Source: Tannerella sp. (GTDB taxonomy: Bacteria > Bacteroidota > Bacteroidia > Bacteroidales > Tannerellaceae). Taken from it: a stretch of DNA of 14,150 nt. Positions 1-6,804 of the stretch are shown here, piece by piece. Both the position numbers and the translations under genes were made by a program. Below the pieces are notes generated by a model that saw only the letters and a list, made by a program, of their open reading frames with translations, had not been told where the DNA came from and ran no database searches. Location: positions 1 to 14,150 of the forward strand of contig JAISOP010000140.1 in the NCBI GenBank assembly GCA_031275525.1. Direction: 5' to 3'. Every line of letters begins with the position of its first letter. The stretch's first letter is position 1.

Positions 1-248
1 TACGAAGTTTCCGGATACCCAACCGAAGTATCCGGATACCGATCCGGAATTTCCGGATACCGGTACGAAGTTTTGGGATACCGATCCGGAATTTCCGGAT
101 ACCGGTACGAAGTTTTGGGATACCGATCCGGAATTTCCGGATACCGGTACGAAGTTTTGGGATACCAATCCGGAGTTTCCGGATACCGGTACGAAGTTTT
201 GGGATACGATCCGGAATTTCCGGATACCCATCCGAAGTTTCCGGGAAA
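1..248. repeat. 21-bp tandem repeat array with 42-bp higher-order period
   Basis: About twelve consecutive units of 21 bp are seen, the first being cut by the window edge. Two unit types alternate. Type A reads roughly GATCCGGAATTTCCGGATAC and type B roughly GGTACGAAGTTTTGGGATAC, giving a 42-bp super-unit. B copies begin at 61, 103, 145 and 187. A copies begin at 40, 82, 124, 166 (variant) and 208. The unit at 208-227 is only 20 bp long, which breaks any continuous reading frame. I therefore do not call the short open frame here a gene. Type A contains two TCCGGA palindromes. A decayed extra unit is visible near 371-396, beyond the hairpin element. Confidence 0.9.
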
Positions 249-270
249 TATCCCGGAAAACTCGAAAGCT

Positions 271-335
271 GTCCGCGAATGCACGCGAAGGAATACGAAT
301 AAATGATTCGCGGATATTCGCGTGCATTCGCAGAC
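271..335. repeat. Inverted-repeat element, GCGAATG/CATTCGC family
   Basis: A 19-bp left arm at 271-289 (GTCCGCGAATGCACGCGAA) pairs with 317-335 with one mismatch. The loop holds a further ATTCGCGGAT segment. A T/C-rich run follows at 336-348. The same motifs, including the flanking (C)TGCGGA or CAGCGGA, recur at 13909-14010, so this is a dispersed intergenic family. It lies beyond the 3' end of the leftward operon and might also act as a transcription terminator, but there is no clean T-run on the minus strand to prove it. Confidence 0.8.
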
Positions 336-424
336 CTTTCTCTTTTCTCAGCGGAAAACTTGTGAAAGGGGATACCGGGCCGAAGTCTGGGGAAAACGAA
401 GCTTGAATGAATGTGGCGCAGGAT

Positions 425-1243
425 TCATTCTCCTTTCTTCCTCCTCCTGTGTAGGAGTAGCGCTCCCTTTGCCAACAGGAAAAACAGAATCAGGACAATG
501 AGAATAAAGGTGCCGGAGGGAATCCGGAGATGATAGGACAGGACCAGCCCCGTGATACAGGCACAAAAACAGAGTAACATACTGCCGAAGATGATTCGCC
601 TGAAATCCGCCGTAAACAGGTTGACGGTCATTTGCGGCACCGTCAGCATACTCATCAGCAGCATGATTCCCACCAGGCGGGTGGACAGTACAATGGTGAC
701 CGCCATGCAGACGGTCATCAGGTATTCGATGGCTTTGACGGGGATGCCCTGGGTGATGGCAAAATCACGGTCGAACGCCGAATAAACAATTTCGCGATAC
801 ATCAAGGTAAAGACAATGCTCAAAACCGTCACAAAGGCAGCCGTCCAGAGAATGTCGGCGGTCGAGACGGTCAGGATATTGCCGAACAGGTAGGACGACA
901 GGTTGGGCGCATAGCCGGGCGTAAGCACCATGAAGACCATCCCGATGGCCATCCCCAACGACCAGACGGCAGCAATGGCCGAGTCTTCGCGCACACGGTA
1001 GGACTTGCTCGCCCATTCCACCCCGAACGCCGACAGCACAGCAAAGCCCAGCGCTCCCAGAAAAGGATTAATCCCCAAATAAAACCCGATGCCCAGGCCG
1101 CCAAACGAGGCATGTGTGATGCCGCCGCTGATAAACACCAGCCGCCGCGACACGATGTAGGTGCCCACCATGCCGCAAGCCACCGACAGCAGCAGGCTGC
1201 TCCACAACGCATGGCGGAAAAAAGTGTACTGTAAAATCTCCAT
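425..1243 (-). CDS. znuB: Metal (zinc/manganese-type) ABC transporter permease, ZnuB family
   Basis: This is an integral inner-membrane permease of the ABC-3 (ZnuB/MntB/TroC) family, which imports Zn2+ or Mn2+ with a binding protein and an ATPase. The 272-residue product fits family length and has about eight hydrophobic segments. The conserved N-terminal block GTYIVSRRLVFISGGITHAS, and the later FDRDFAITQGIP and LLMSMLTVPQ stretches, are typical. I chose the ATG at 1243 (MEILQYTFF). A TTG six codons upstream is in frame but gives an atypical extension. It is the last gene of the leftward aroA operon. No ATPase or binding-protein gene is adjacent, so those partners must lie elsewhere. The metal cannot be told from the permease alone; the gene symbol is by family only. 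Confidence 0.88.
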   Translation of the reverse strand: MEILQYTFFRHALWSSLLLSVACGMVGTYIVSRRLVFISGGITHASFGGLGIGFYLGINPFLGALGFAVLSAFGVEWASKSYRVREDSAIAAVWSLGMAIGMVFMVLTPGYAPNLSSYLFGNILTVSTADILWTAAFVTVLSIVFTLMYREIVYSAFDRDFAITQGIPVKAIEYLMTVCMAVTIVLSTRLVGIMLLMSMLTVPQMTVNLFTADFRRIIFGSMLLCFCACITGLVLSYHLRIPSGTFILIVLILFFLLAKGALLLHRRRKKGE

Positions 1244-1261
1244 CGTCTGTTTTTTTATCAA

Positions 1262-1678
1262 TTATTGAACCCGCTGTTCCCCGACAATCAGGAAGGCTTC
1301 ATCCTTCAGTGCGTCCGGTAAATGGACGCCTCGCCGTTGCAGGCTGCGCAACCAGGCGGCCACCTCGTTCTCCCTCAATGTATAGAGCACCTCCCGGAAA
1401 GCCTCTTCCGCCTGCTCCGGATAAGCGTCGGAAGGCATCCCGCGCCAGGCGTCCAGTTCCTCGTCATCGTAATATTCAAGGCTTTCCCCGGCGGTCGCCG
1501 GCAGGAGGTTACGCTCGCAAACCGCGTGCTGCCCGCAACAGCCGGCCGCCACGCCGCTTGCCGGCGCCGCCGCTCTACGCTCCGTCCCCGGACGCCGTTT
1601 CCGTTTCCGGTCTTCCAGGAGAGTCATCACCGCGGCAAAAAGCCCCAGCACGAGCAAACCACATACCATGTATCCCAT
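1262..1678 (-). CDS. Small single-pass membrane protein with a CCGxHxxC motif, function unknown
   Basis: This 138-residue protein has one N-terminal hydrophobic segment (about residues 4-21) followed by a strongly basic stretch (DRKRKRR), predicting an N-out, C-in anchor with a cytoplasmic domain. A Cys/His cluster, C47 C48 G Q H51 x x C54, could bind metal or form a redox centre. The acidic C-terminal half (YYDDEELD ... EEFREVLYTL-like ... VAAWLRSLQRRGV) is predicted mostly helical. From memory, related proteins occur in Bacteroidales beside aroA, sometimes with unsupported enzyme names; I see no catalytic motif. The ATG lies three bases after the aroA stop, and the stop is immediately before the znuB region, so the three genes are very likely cotranscribed. 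Its neighbour suggests a metal-related role, which is unproven. Confidence 0.8.
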   Translation of the reverse strand: MGYMVCGLLVLGLFAAVMTLLEDRKRKRRPGTERRAAAPASGVAAGCCGQHAVCERNLLPATAGESLEYYDDEELDAWRGMPSDAYPEQAEEAFREVLYTLRENEVAAWLRSLQRRGVHLPDALKDEAFLIVGEQRVQ

Positions 1679-1681
1679 GAT

Positions 1682-2932
1682 TCAACCCTTGTTGGTTTCC
1701 GCCGGTTCGACCGTGACCGAAAAACCGGCGCCTCGCAGGTCGTCCCAGAAATGCGGGTAACTTTTCGACACCACTCCCGGACGGTTTACCCGGATTCCTT
1801 CCCGGCAGACCAGCGCCAGCGGAGCCAACGCCATCGCCATCCGGTGGTCTTCATAGGTATGTATGACCGGCGCCTCTTCCGCCGTGCACCGTTCGCCGTT
1901 CCATGCCAGTATCCGGCCCTCCTGTTCGGTCAGCCGGCAGCCGAATTTGCGCAATTCCGTGCAAAGCGCCGCCAGGCGGTCGGTCTCCTTGATTTTCAGG
2001 CTCTGCAACCCGCTGAAGCGAAACGGGATGCCCCGCGCCGCACACGTTGCCGCCAGCGTTTGCGCCATATCGGGCATATCCGTTAAATCAAGTTCCAGCC
2101 TGTTGCAGGAAGAAAGCCCCGTGCCTTTCAGCGCTACGCCGTCCGGCAGGAAGTGCGTTTCCACGCCCAGCCGTTCAAACAGCGGAACGATGGCCGCATC
2201 GCCCTGCAAGCTGTCGCGGGACAGGCCGGCCAGCGTGATTTCCGCTTGCCCGGCCAGCGCCGCCATCTCGTACCAGTACGAGGCCGCGCTCCAGTCCGCT
2301 TCCACCGCAAAAGGCACAGCCGTATAGGACTGCGGCGCGACCGTCCAGGTCCGTCCGCTTTCCTCCACCCTCACGCCAAACCGTTTCATCAACTCGGCCG
2401 TCAACCGGAGATAGGGCCTGGACACCACCTCGCCGGTCAGGTGCAGCCGCAACCCGTTCTTCATCCCCGGCGCAACCATCAGCAAAGCGGATATGTATTG
2501 CGAACTGACGCCCCCGTCCAGCGTCACCTCGCCGCCCGGCAGGGGACGTCCTTCGATGCGCAGCGGCGGAAAACCTTCCTTCTCCGGAAAAGTAATCTTG
2601 GCTCCCAGCGAAAGGAGGGCATCCGCCAGGATTTGGACAGGACGTTTTTTCATCCGTTCCGTGCCGGTGAGCGTCCACGTGCCGGCTTTCCCGGCCAGGT
2701 AAGCCGTCAGGAAACGCATCGCCGTACCGGCCGCCCCCACGTCGATGTCGGTCGTCCCCGGGCGCAGGGCGCGCAGCATCACTTCCGTATCGTCGCAGTC
2801 CGAGAGATTCCGGATTTCCTGCGGATGCGGACTCAGCGCATGGAGGATAAGCGCCCGGTTACTGATGCTCTTGGACGCAGGCAGTGTAATGGCCACCTTT
2901 AACCGGGTGGGCGCGTGAATCACGTAATTCAT
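1682..2932 (-). CDS. aroA: 3-phosphoshikimate 1-carboxyvinyltransferase (EPSP synthase)
   Basis: This cytoplasmic enzyme of the shikimate pathway transfers enolpyruvyl from PEP to shikimate-3-phosphate, making EPSP. The 416-residue length is normal. Visible motifs are PASKSISNRAL at residues 18-28 (K21, R26), GAAGTAMR at 66-73, SSQYISALL near 143-151, the D285 region TDMPDMAQ, KETDRLAAL at 315-323 and YEDHRMAMA at 360-368. The GAAGTAMRF block differs from the common GNAGTAMRP form at the Asn and Pro positions; similar variants are familiar in Bacteroidetes. It is the first gene of the leftward operon, 28 bp downstream of a good Bacteroidetes-type promoter. The start codon is ATG at 2932, and the N-terminus aligns with the family without extension. 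Confidence 0.96.
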   Translation of the reverse strand: MNYVIHAPTRLKVAITLPASKSISNRALILHALSPHPQEIRNLSDCDDTEVMLRALRPGTTDIDVGAAGTAMRFLTAYLAGKAGTWTLTGTERMKKRPVQILADALLSLGAKITFPEKEGFPPLRIEGRPLPGGEVTLDGGVSSQYISALLMVAPGMKNGLRLHLTGEVVSRPYLRLTAELMKRFGVRVEESGRTWTVAPQSYTAVPFAVEADWSAASYWYEMAALAGQAEITLAGLSRDSLQGDAAIVPLFERLGVETHFLPDGVALKGTGLSSCNRLELDLTDMPDMAQTLAATCAARGIPFRFSGLQSLKIKETDRLAALCTELRKFGCRLTEQEGRILAWNGERCTAEEAPVIHTYEDHRMAMALAPLALVCREGIRVNRPGVVSKSYPHFWDDLRGAGFSVTVEPAETNKG

Positions 2933-2959
2933 TATTAATTATTGCTGTCAATCAGGACG

Positions 2960-2990
2960 CAAAATTAAGCATAAAATAAAGTTCCCCAAA
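2960..2990 (-). promoter_or_regulatory. Bacteroidetes-type promoter of the aroA operon
   Basis: Read on the minus strand, a TTTG box (2990-2987) is followed by exactly 19 bases and then TAATTTTG (2967-2960). This matches the Bacteroides sigma-ABfr consensus TTTG-N19-21-TAnnTTTG in full. The aroA ATG is 28 bases downstream. The -33 box overlaps the outermost two bases of the large palindrome at 2989-3120. Confidence 0.75.
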
Positions 2991-3120
2991 AAACAAGGCG
3001 GATTCCAAAATTCAAAGATTCAATTATTCAAAGATTCAAACATTCAAAAAAAACGAGCCTTTTGAATAATTGAATTTTTGAATAATTGAATAATTGAATC
3101 TTTGAATCCGCCTTGTTTTT
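2989..3120. repeat. 132-bp imperfect palindrome built of 8-bp GAATnnTT units
   Basis: The outer 17 bases are perfect inverted copies (2989-3005 AAAAACAAGGCGGATTC against 3104-3120). Inside, the right arm is a run of 8-bp units (GAATAATT, GAATTTTT, GAATAATT, GAATAATT, GAATCTTT), and the left arm is the same pattern inverted. The centre is an A-run, CGAGCC and TTTT at 3046-3063. The same centre and arms recur, inverted, at 14043-14097, and a one-armed copy fills 5273-5312. It sits in the aroA-zupT divergent gap. It codes for nothing I can support. Confidence 0.85.
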
Positions 3121-3128
3121 GAACGATT

Positions 3129-3216
3129 GCGGGTCCGGCCCGCAAAAACGGGCGCCACGCCAGGAGGAATTGGAGACAGCCTCTTATTGGATAATGAGGG
3201 CGTATGCGATACGCCC
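3129..3216. repeat. Two small GC-rich hairpins, including a GGGCGTAT/ATACGCCC REP-like motif
   Basis: GCGGG-TCCGG-CCCGC forms a short hairpin at 3129-3143. A perfect 8-bp inverted repeat, GGGCGTAT-GCG-ATACGCCC, lies at 3198-3216 and is followed by CTAC. I recall very similar GGGCGTAT...ATACGCCCCTAC motifs scattered through many bacterial intergenic regions, so this is probably an extragenic palindromic repeat. The open frame that crosses it (about 3127-3309) shows no recognisable domain. Confidence 0.6.
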
Positions 3217-3260
3217 CTACGAGCGCGACCCAACAAGGACGAGAAAAGTTTCGTTGGAGG

Positions 3261-3291
3261 GTTGGCGATCATAAAAAAACAGGTTACTTTG
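3261..3291 (+). promoter_or_regulatory. Candidate promoter upstream of the ZIP transporter
   Basis: GTTG at 3261-3264 (three of four bases of TTTG), a 19-base spacer, and TTACTTTG at 3284-3291 (one mismatch to TAnnTTTG) have the Bacteroidetes promoter geometry. If used, it gives a leader of roughly 255 bases before the zupT ATG at 3555. No closer consensus promoter is visible. The interval 3292-3554 otherwise holds the 9-bp repeat at 3386-3412 and a doubtful open frame at 3306-3542. Confidence 0.4.
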
Positions 3292-3385
3292 TACCCTGAA
3301 TCCAAATGAAGAGAGATATGCAAATTCGCCATTTCACTTATCCGAAGGAACCTGTCCGCCCGGGAGGAGGGTCTTTCTTCCTTAC

Positions 3386-3412
3386 GCAGGGAGTGCAGGG
3401 AGTGCAGGGAGT
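3386..3412. repeat. 9-bp tandem repeat, three copies of GCAGGGAGT
   Basis: Three exact copies of GCAGGGAGT run without gaps at 3386-3394, 3395-3403 and 3404-3412, followed by GTGTGTTTTT. The repeat lies in the untranslated region ahead of the ZIP transporter. A separate 9-bp tandem repeat of different sequence occurs at 7714-7740. Confidence 0.85.
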
Positions 3413-3554
3413 GTGTTTTTCCACGCCGCCGACAGGGTGGATGTCCGCAACCTTCGGCCTGCAATGTACCAACCGGCTCGCCGGGCTACCGGGGCTTTGC
3501 ATCCTGTGGATGACTGCTTCTCGCAAGGTATGTAAAAACTGAATCTTGACGGCT

Positions 3555-4355
3555 ATGGAACAAAATATCTGGATACCCTTTTTACTGACTCTGTTTGCCG
3601 GGCTGGCAACGGTCATCGGCAGTTTGATCGCTTTGTTATCCAGTCGCACCAACCGGCGGTTGCTTTCCTTTTCTCTTGGACTCTCGGCCGGGGTGATGAT
3701 CTACGTCTCCTTTGTGGAACTACTGGCCGAGGCACAGCGGACGCTGATCGAAGTGGCCGGCCCAAAGCCGGGATTGTGGATCGCCGTCGCCTGTTTTTTC
3801 GCCGGGATTCTGTTAATCGCCATCATCGACCAGCTGGTGCCTTCGTTCGAGAACCCGCACGAGGCGAGGTCGCTGGAGAACATGCAGGTTTCGCCGTCGA
3901 AAGAGGAGAAACTGATGCGGATGGGTATGATGACCTCGCTGGCCATTGCCATTCACAATTTTCCGGAAGGCGTAGCCACTTTCATGGCGGCGCTGGAGAA
4001 TCCGGCGCTGGGCGTTGCCATTGCGGTAGCCATCGCCATACACAACATCCCGGAAGGAATCGCCGTGTCCGTGCCGGTATTTTATGCGACCGGCAACCGG
4101 AAAAAGGCGTTTTGGTTTTCTTTCTTTTCGGGCATAGTCGAGCCTGTCGGCGCGGTGATCGCCTACCTTTTCCTGATGCAGTTCATGTCGCCGGCGCTGA
4201 TGGGTTGTGTTTTTGCAGCCGTAGCCGGCATCATGGTTTTCATCTCGCTGGACGAACTGCTGCCCGCCGCCCACGAATACGGCGAACATCACATCGCCAT
4301 CTACGGGTTAGTCGTGGGAATGGGAATTATGGCCGTTAGCCTGGGATTGCTTTAG
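3555..4355 (+). CDS. zupT: ZIP-family divalent metal transporter (ZupT-like)
   Basis: This inner-membrane transporter of the ZIP family moves Zn2+ and often Fe2+ or Mn2+ into the cytoplasm. The 266-residue product has about eight hydrophobic segments and both signature transmembrane metal sites: H134-N-F-P-E-G139 and H163-N-I-P-E-G168. A hydrophilic loop between the third and fourth segments (about residues 98-124) is present but is not His-rich. I chose the ATG at 3555; an in-frame TTG at 3546 is less likely. The gene is not part of the aroA/znuB operon but lies just across the divergent gap from it. Its TAG is 90 bases before the panB start, and panB has its own promoter box, so cotranscription is optional. 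Confidence 0.93.
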   Translation: MEQNIWIPFLLTLFAGLATVIGSLIALLSSRTNRRLLSFSLGLSAGVMIYVSFVELLAEAQRTLIEVAGPKPGLWIAVACFFAGILLIAIIDQLVPSFENPHEARSLENMQVSPSKEEKLMRMGMMTSLAIAIHNFPEGVATFMAALENPALGVAIAVAIAIHNIPEGIAVSVPVFYATGNRKKAFWFSFFSGIVEPVGAVIAYLFLMQFMSPALMGCVFAAVAGIMVFISLDELLPAAHEYGEHHIAIYGLVVGMGIMAVSLGLL

Positions 4356-4387
4356 GAGATGACCGGAAATGATTTTCCGCAAAAAAG

Positions 4388-4418
4388 ACTGCCCGGCGAA
4401 CTTTTTCATGTACATTTG
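4388..4418 (+). promoter_or_regulatory. Candidate promoter of panB
   Basis: TACATTTG at 4411-4418 matches the Bacteroidetes -7 consensus TAnnTTTG exactly. Nineteen bases upstream is ACTG (4388-4391), a poor -33 box. The ATG of panB follows 27 bases after the -7 box. This position argues for the 4446 start, because an in-frame ATG at 4359 lies upstream of the promoter. Confidence 0.55.
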
Positions 4419-4445
4419 CGGCGAAAAATTAAAAAAACGATATTT

Positions 4446-5273
4446 ATGTCAGTTGCAATAACATCCGATGATACATCCCGGAAAGTGACGACGCACCGGC
4501 TGATAGAGATGAAACAGCGCGGTGAGAAGATTTCCATGCTCACAGCCTACGACTATTCGATGGCTAAAATCATTGACCGTGCGGGTATGGACGTGATCCT
4601 GGTCGGCGATTCGGCGTCGAACGTGATGGCCGGAAACGTGACCACGCTCCCCATTACGCTCGACCAGATGATTTACCACGGTAAATCGGTCGTGAAGGCC
4701 GTCAGGCGTGCGCTCGTCGTTGTGGACCTGCCGTTCGGCACCTACCAGGGCAATTCAAAGGAGGCGCTCAGTTCGGCCATCCGCGTGATGAAGGAGACGC
4801 ACGCCGACTGCATCAAGATGGAGGGGGGCACGGAAATACGTGAGTCCATCGAACGCGTCCTGTGCGCCGGTATCCCCATCATGGGGCACCTGGGACTTAC
4901 GCCGCAGTCCATCAATAAATTCGGCACCTACGCCGTGCGTGCCCGCGGGGAAGTCGAAGCAAAAAAACTGATTGAAGACGCGCACCTGCTCGAGGAACTG
5001 GGCTGTTTCGGCATCGTGCTGGAAAAGATTCCCGCCCTGCTGACGAAGCAGGTTTCCGAAGAACTGGCCATCCCAACCATCAGCATCGGCGCAGGGAAGT
5101 ATGCCGACGGGCAGGTACTCGTGATGCACGACATGCTGGGCATCAGCCGGGAGTTTTCGCCCCGCTTCCTGCGGCGCTATGCCGACCTGAACACAGTGAT
5201 TACAGAAGCTGTACAGGCATACATCGAAGACGTAAAAAACCGGAACTTCCCCAACGAAAAAGAGCAATACTGA
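4446..5273 (+). CDS. panB: 3-methyl-2-oxobutanoate hydroxymethyltransferase (ketopantoate hydroxymethyltransferase)
   Basis: The cytoplasmic Mg2+-dependent enzyme transfers a hydroxymethyl group from 5,10-methylene-THF to 2-oxoisovalerate, the first committed step to pantothenate and CoA. The 275 residues match the family. Motifs are TAYDY (33-37), VGDS (53-56, metal D55), VDLPFG (D94), KMEGG (124-128), GHLGLTPQS (148-156), the catalytic glutamate in VLEKIPA (E193), and ISIGAG (213-218). The ATG at 4446 begins a normal N-terminus; the longer frame from 4359 would add 29 untypical residues and start upstream of the promoter. The stop TGA runs straight into the 8-bp repeat that separates it from proS. 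Confidence 0.96.
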   Translation: MSVAITSDDTSRKVTTHRLIEMKQRGEKISMLTAYDYSMAKIIDRAGMDVILVGDSASNVMAGNVTTLPITLDQMIYHGKSVVKAVRRALVVVDLPFGTYQGNSKEALSSAIRVMKETHADCIKMEGGTEIRESIERVLCAGIPIMGHLGLTPQSINKFGTYAVRARGEVEAKKLIEDAHLLEELGCFGIVLEKIPALLTKQVSEELAIPTISIGAGKYADGQVLVMHDMLGISREFSPRFLRRYADLNTVITEAVQAYIEDVKNRNFPNEKEQY

Positions 5274-5312
5274 AATCTTTGAATGATTGAATCTTTGAAT
5301 TATTGAATCAAA
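5273..5312 (+). repeat. 8-bp GAATnnTT tandem repeat filling the panB-proS spacer
   Basis: Five consecutive 8-bp units (AAATCTTT, GAATGATT, GAATCTTT, GAATTATT, GAATCAAA) start at the last base of the panB stop codon and end three bases before the proS ATG. The units are those of the palindromes at 2989-3120 and 14043-14097, here without the second arm. The whole intergenic spacer is therefore repeat sequence. No consensus -7 box is visible in it. Confidence 0.8.
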
Positions 5313-5315
5313 TAT

Positions 5316-6797
5316 ATGGCAAAAGAACTGAAAGAGCTAACGCCGAGAGGCGAAAACTATTCGCAATGGTATCAAGATTTGGTGATAAAGGCAGACCTGG
5401 CGGAAAATTCGGCCGTACGCGGATGCATGGTCATCAAACCCTACGGATACGCTATCTGGGAAAAGATGCAGCGCGTGCTGGACGACATGTTCAAGGAAAC
5501 CGGTCACCAAAACGCGTACTTTCCGCTGCTGATTCCCAAGTCGTTTCTGAGCCGCGAGGCCGACCATGTGGAAGGCTTTGCGAAGGAGTGCGCCGTGGTG
5601 ACCCATTACCGGCTGAAAAATGCGGCGGACGGCAGCGGTGTGGTCGTTGATCCGGCCGCCAAACTGGAAGAGGAACTCATCATCCGTCCGACCTCCGAAA
5701 CCATCATCTGGAACACCTACCGCAACTGGATTCACTCCTACCGCGACCTGCCGGTTCTGGTCAACCAGTGGGCCAACGTGATGCGCTGGGAGATGCGGAC
5801 GCGGCTCTTCCTGCGGACGGCCGAATTTCTCTGGCAGGAAGGGCATACCGCCCATGCCACACGTGCCGAAGCCGAAGAGGAAACGGTCAACATGCTGAAC
5901 GTATATGCCACCTTTGCGGAAAAATACATGGCCTTGCCCGTCGTCCGGGGCGTCAAGACGGCAAGCGAGCGGTTCGCCGGCGCGTTGGAAACGTATTGCA
6001 TCGAAGCCATGATGCAGGACGGCAAGGCGCTACAGGCGGGTACATCGCATTTCCTCGGACAAAACTTCGGCAAAGCGTTCGACGTAACGTTCATCGACCG
6101 GGAAGGTAAAACGGATTATGCCTGGGCAACGTCGTGGGGCGTTTCCACCCGCCTGATCGGGGCGCTTATCATGGCGCATTCCGATGATAACGGGCTGGTA
6201 CTTCCGCCGGTACTTGCGCCGGTGCAGGTGGTGATCATTCCGATATACCGTTCCGGAGAACAACTGGCGCAAATCAGCGAGAAAGTCGCCGCCATCGCCG
6301 GAAACCTGAAGGCGTTGGGCATCACCGTAAAATACGACGACGCCGACAACCGAAAACCCGGCTGGAAATTCGCCGAATACGAACTGAAAGGCGTTCCCGT
6401 CCGTCTGGCGATGGGCGGTCGCGACCTCGAGAACAACACGGTTGAAGTGATGCGTCGTGACACGCTTGAAAAGGAAACGGTTACGTGCGACGGCATTGAA
6501 GCGTACATCCGGAAACTGCTCGACGAAATACAGCAAAATATCTTCCAAAAGGCGTTCAACCTGCGCAAAGCCCGCACGGTTACGGTGGACACCTACGACG
6601 AATTCAAGACCCGCATCGAAGAAGGCTATTTCATTATGGCGCACTGGGACGGCACGGCGGAAACGGAAGAACGCGTCAAAAATGAAACCAAAGCGACCAT
6701 CCGCTGCATCCCGCTGGAAGGCGACCGGACGGCGGGTCGGTGTATGGTGACCGGTCGGCCGTCGCTGCAACATGTCCTGTTTGCAAGGTCTTATTAA
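5316..6797 (+). CDS. proS: Prolyl-tRNA synthetase, archaeal/eukaryotic-like type
   Basis: This cytoplasmic class II aminoacyl-tRNA synthetase charges tRNA-Pro. The 493-residue length and lack of the large editing insertion place it in the short archaeal/eukaryote-like group, which is usual in Bacteroidetes. Motif 2 region: RPTSET (124-129) and FLRTAEFLWQEGHTAHAT (165-182). GTSHFLGQNF (242-251) lies in the active site. Motif 3 region: GVSTRLIGALIMAHSDDNG (275-293). An anticodon-binding domain starts near residue 303, and a C-terminal domain ends in the family-typical VLFARSY. In many relatives that last domain holds a four-Cys zinc site; here only two cysteines (TIRCIP and GRCMVTG) remain. The ATG at 5316 gives MAKELKELTPR, a standard start. 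Transcription may continue from panB into hisG. Confidence 0.97.
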   Translation: MAKELKELTPRGENYSQWYQDLVIKADLAENSAVRGCMVIKPYGYAIWEKMQRVLDDMFKETGHQNAYFPLLIPKSFLSREADHVEGFAKECAVVTHYRLKNAADGSGVVVDPAAKLEEELIIRPTSETIIWNTYRNWIHSYRDLPVLVNQWANVMRWEMRTRLFLRTAEFLWQEGHTAHATRAEAEEETVNMLNVYATFAEKYMALPVVRGVKTASERFAGALETYCIEAMMQDGKALQAGTSHFLGQNFGKAFDVTFIDREGKTDYAWATSWGVSTRLIGALIMAHSDDNGLVLPPVLAPVQVVIIPIYRSGEQLAQISEKVAAIAGNLKALGITVKYDDADNRKPGWKFAEYELKGVPVRLAMGGRDLENNTVEVMRRDTLEKETVTCDGIEAYIRKLLDEIQQNIFQKAFNLRKARTVTVDTYDEFKTRIEEGYFIMAHWDGTAETEERVKNETKATIRCIPLEGDRTAGRCMVTGRPSLQHVLFARSY

Positions 6798-6804
6798 AAA
6801 GAAA

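Noticed and set aside
1..248. Repeat array considered as a CRISPR.
   Set aside because: Units are contiguous with no unique spacers, and no cas genes are present.
73..306. Open frame of 77 codons through the 21-bp repeats (GYR/GYRYEVL heptapeptide repeats).
   Set aside because: The frame exists only because 21 is divisible by three. A 20-bp unit at 208 breaks the pattern, and there is no promoter or conserved domain. Other frames of the array are open as well.
2153..2902. Long open frames antisense to aroA, and similar shadows opposite proS and the SUMF1 gene.
   Set aside because: They arise from GC-rich codon structure of the real genes and have no recognisable domains.
4363..4378. CGGAAA-TGAT-TTTCCG hairpin after zupT as an intrinsic terminator.
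   Set aside because: The stem is only 6 bp and is followed by an A-run instead of T residues on the coding strand.
4359..4445. N-terminal 29-residue extension of PanB from the ATG at 4359.
   Set aside because: It is atypical for the family, and the TACATTTG promoter box lies inside it.
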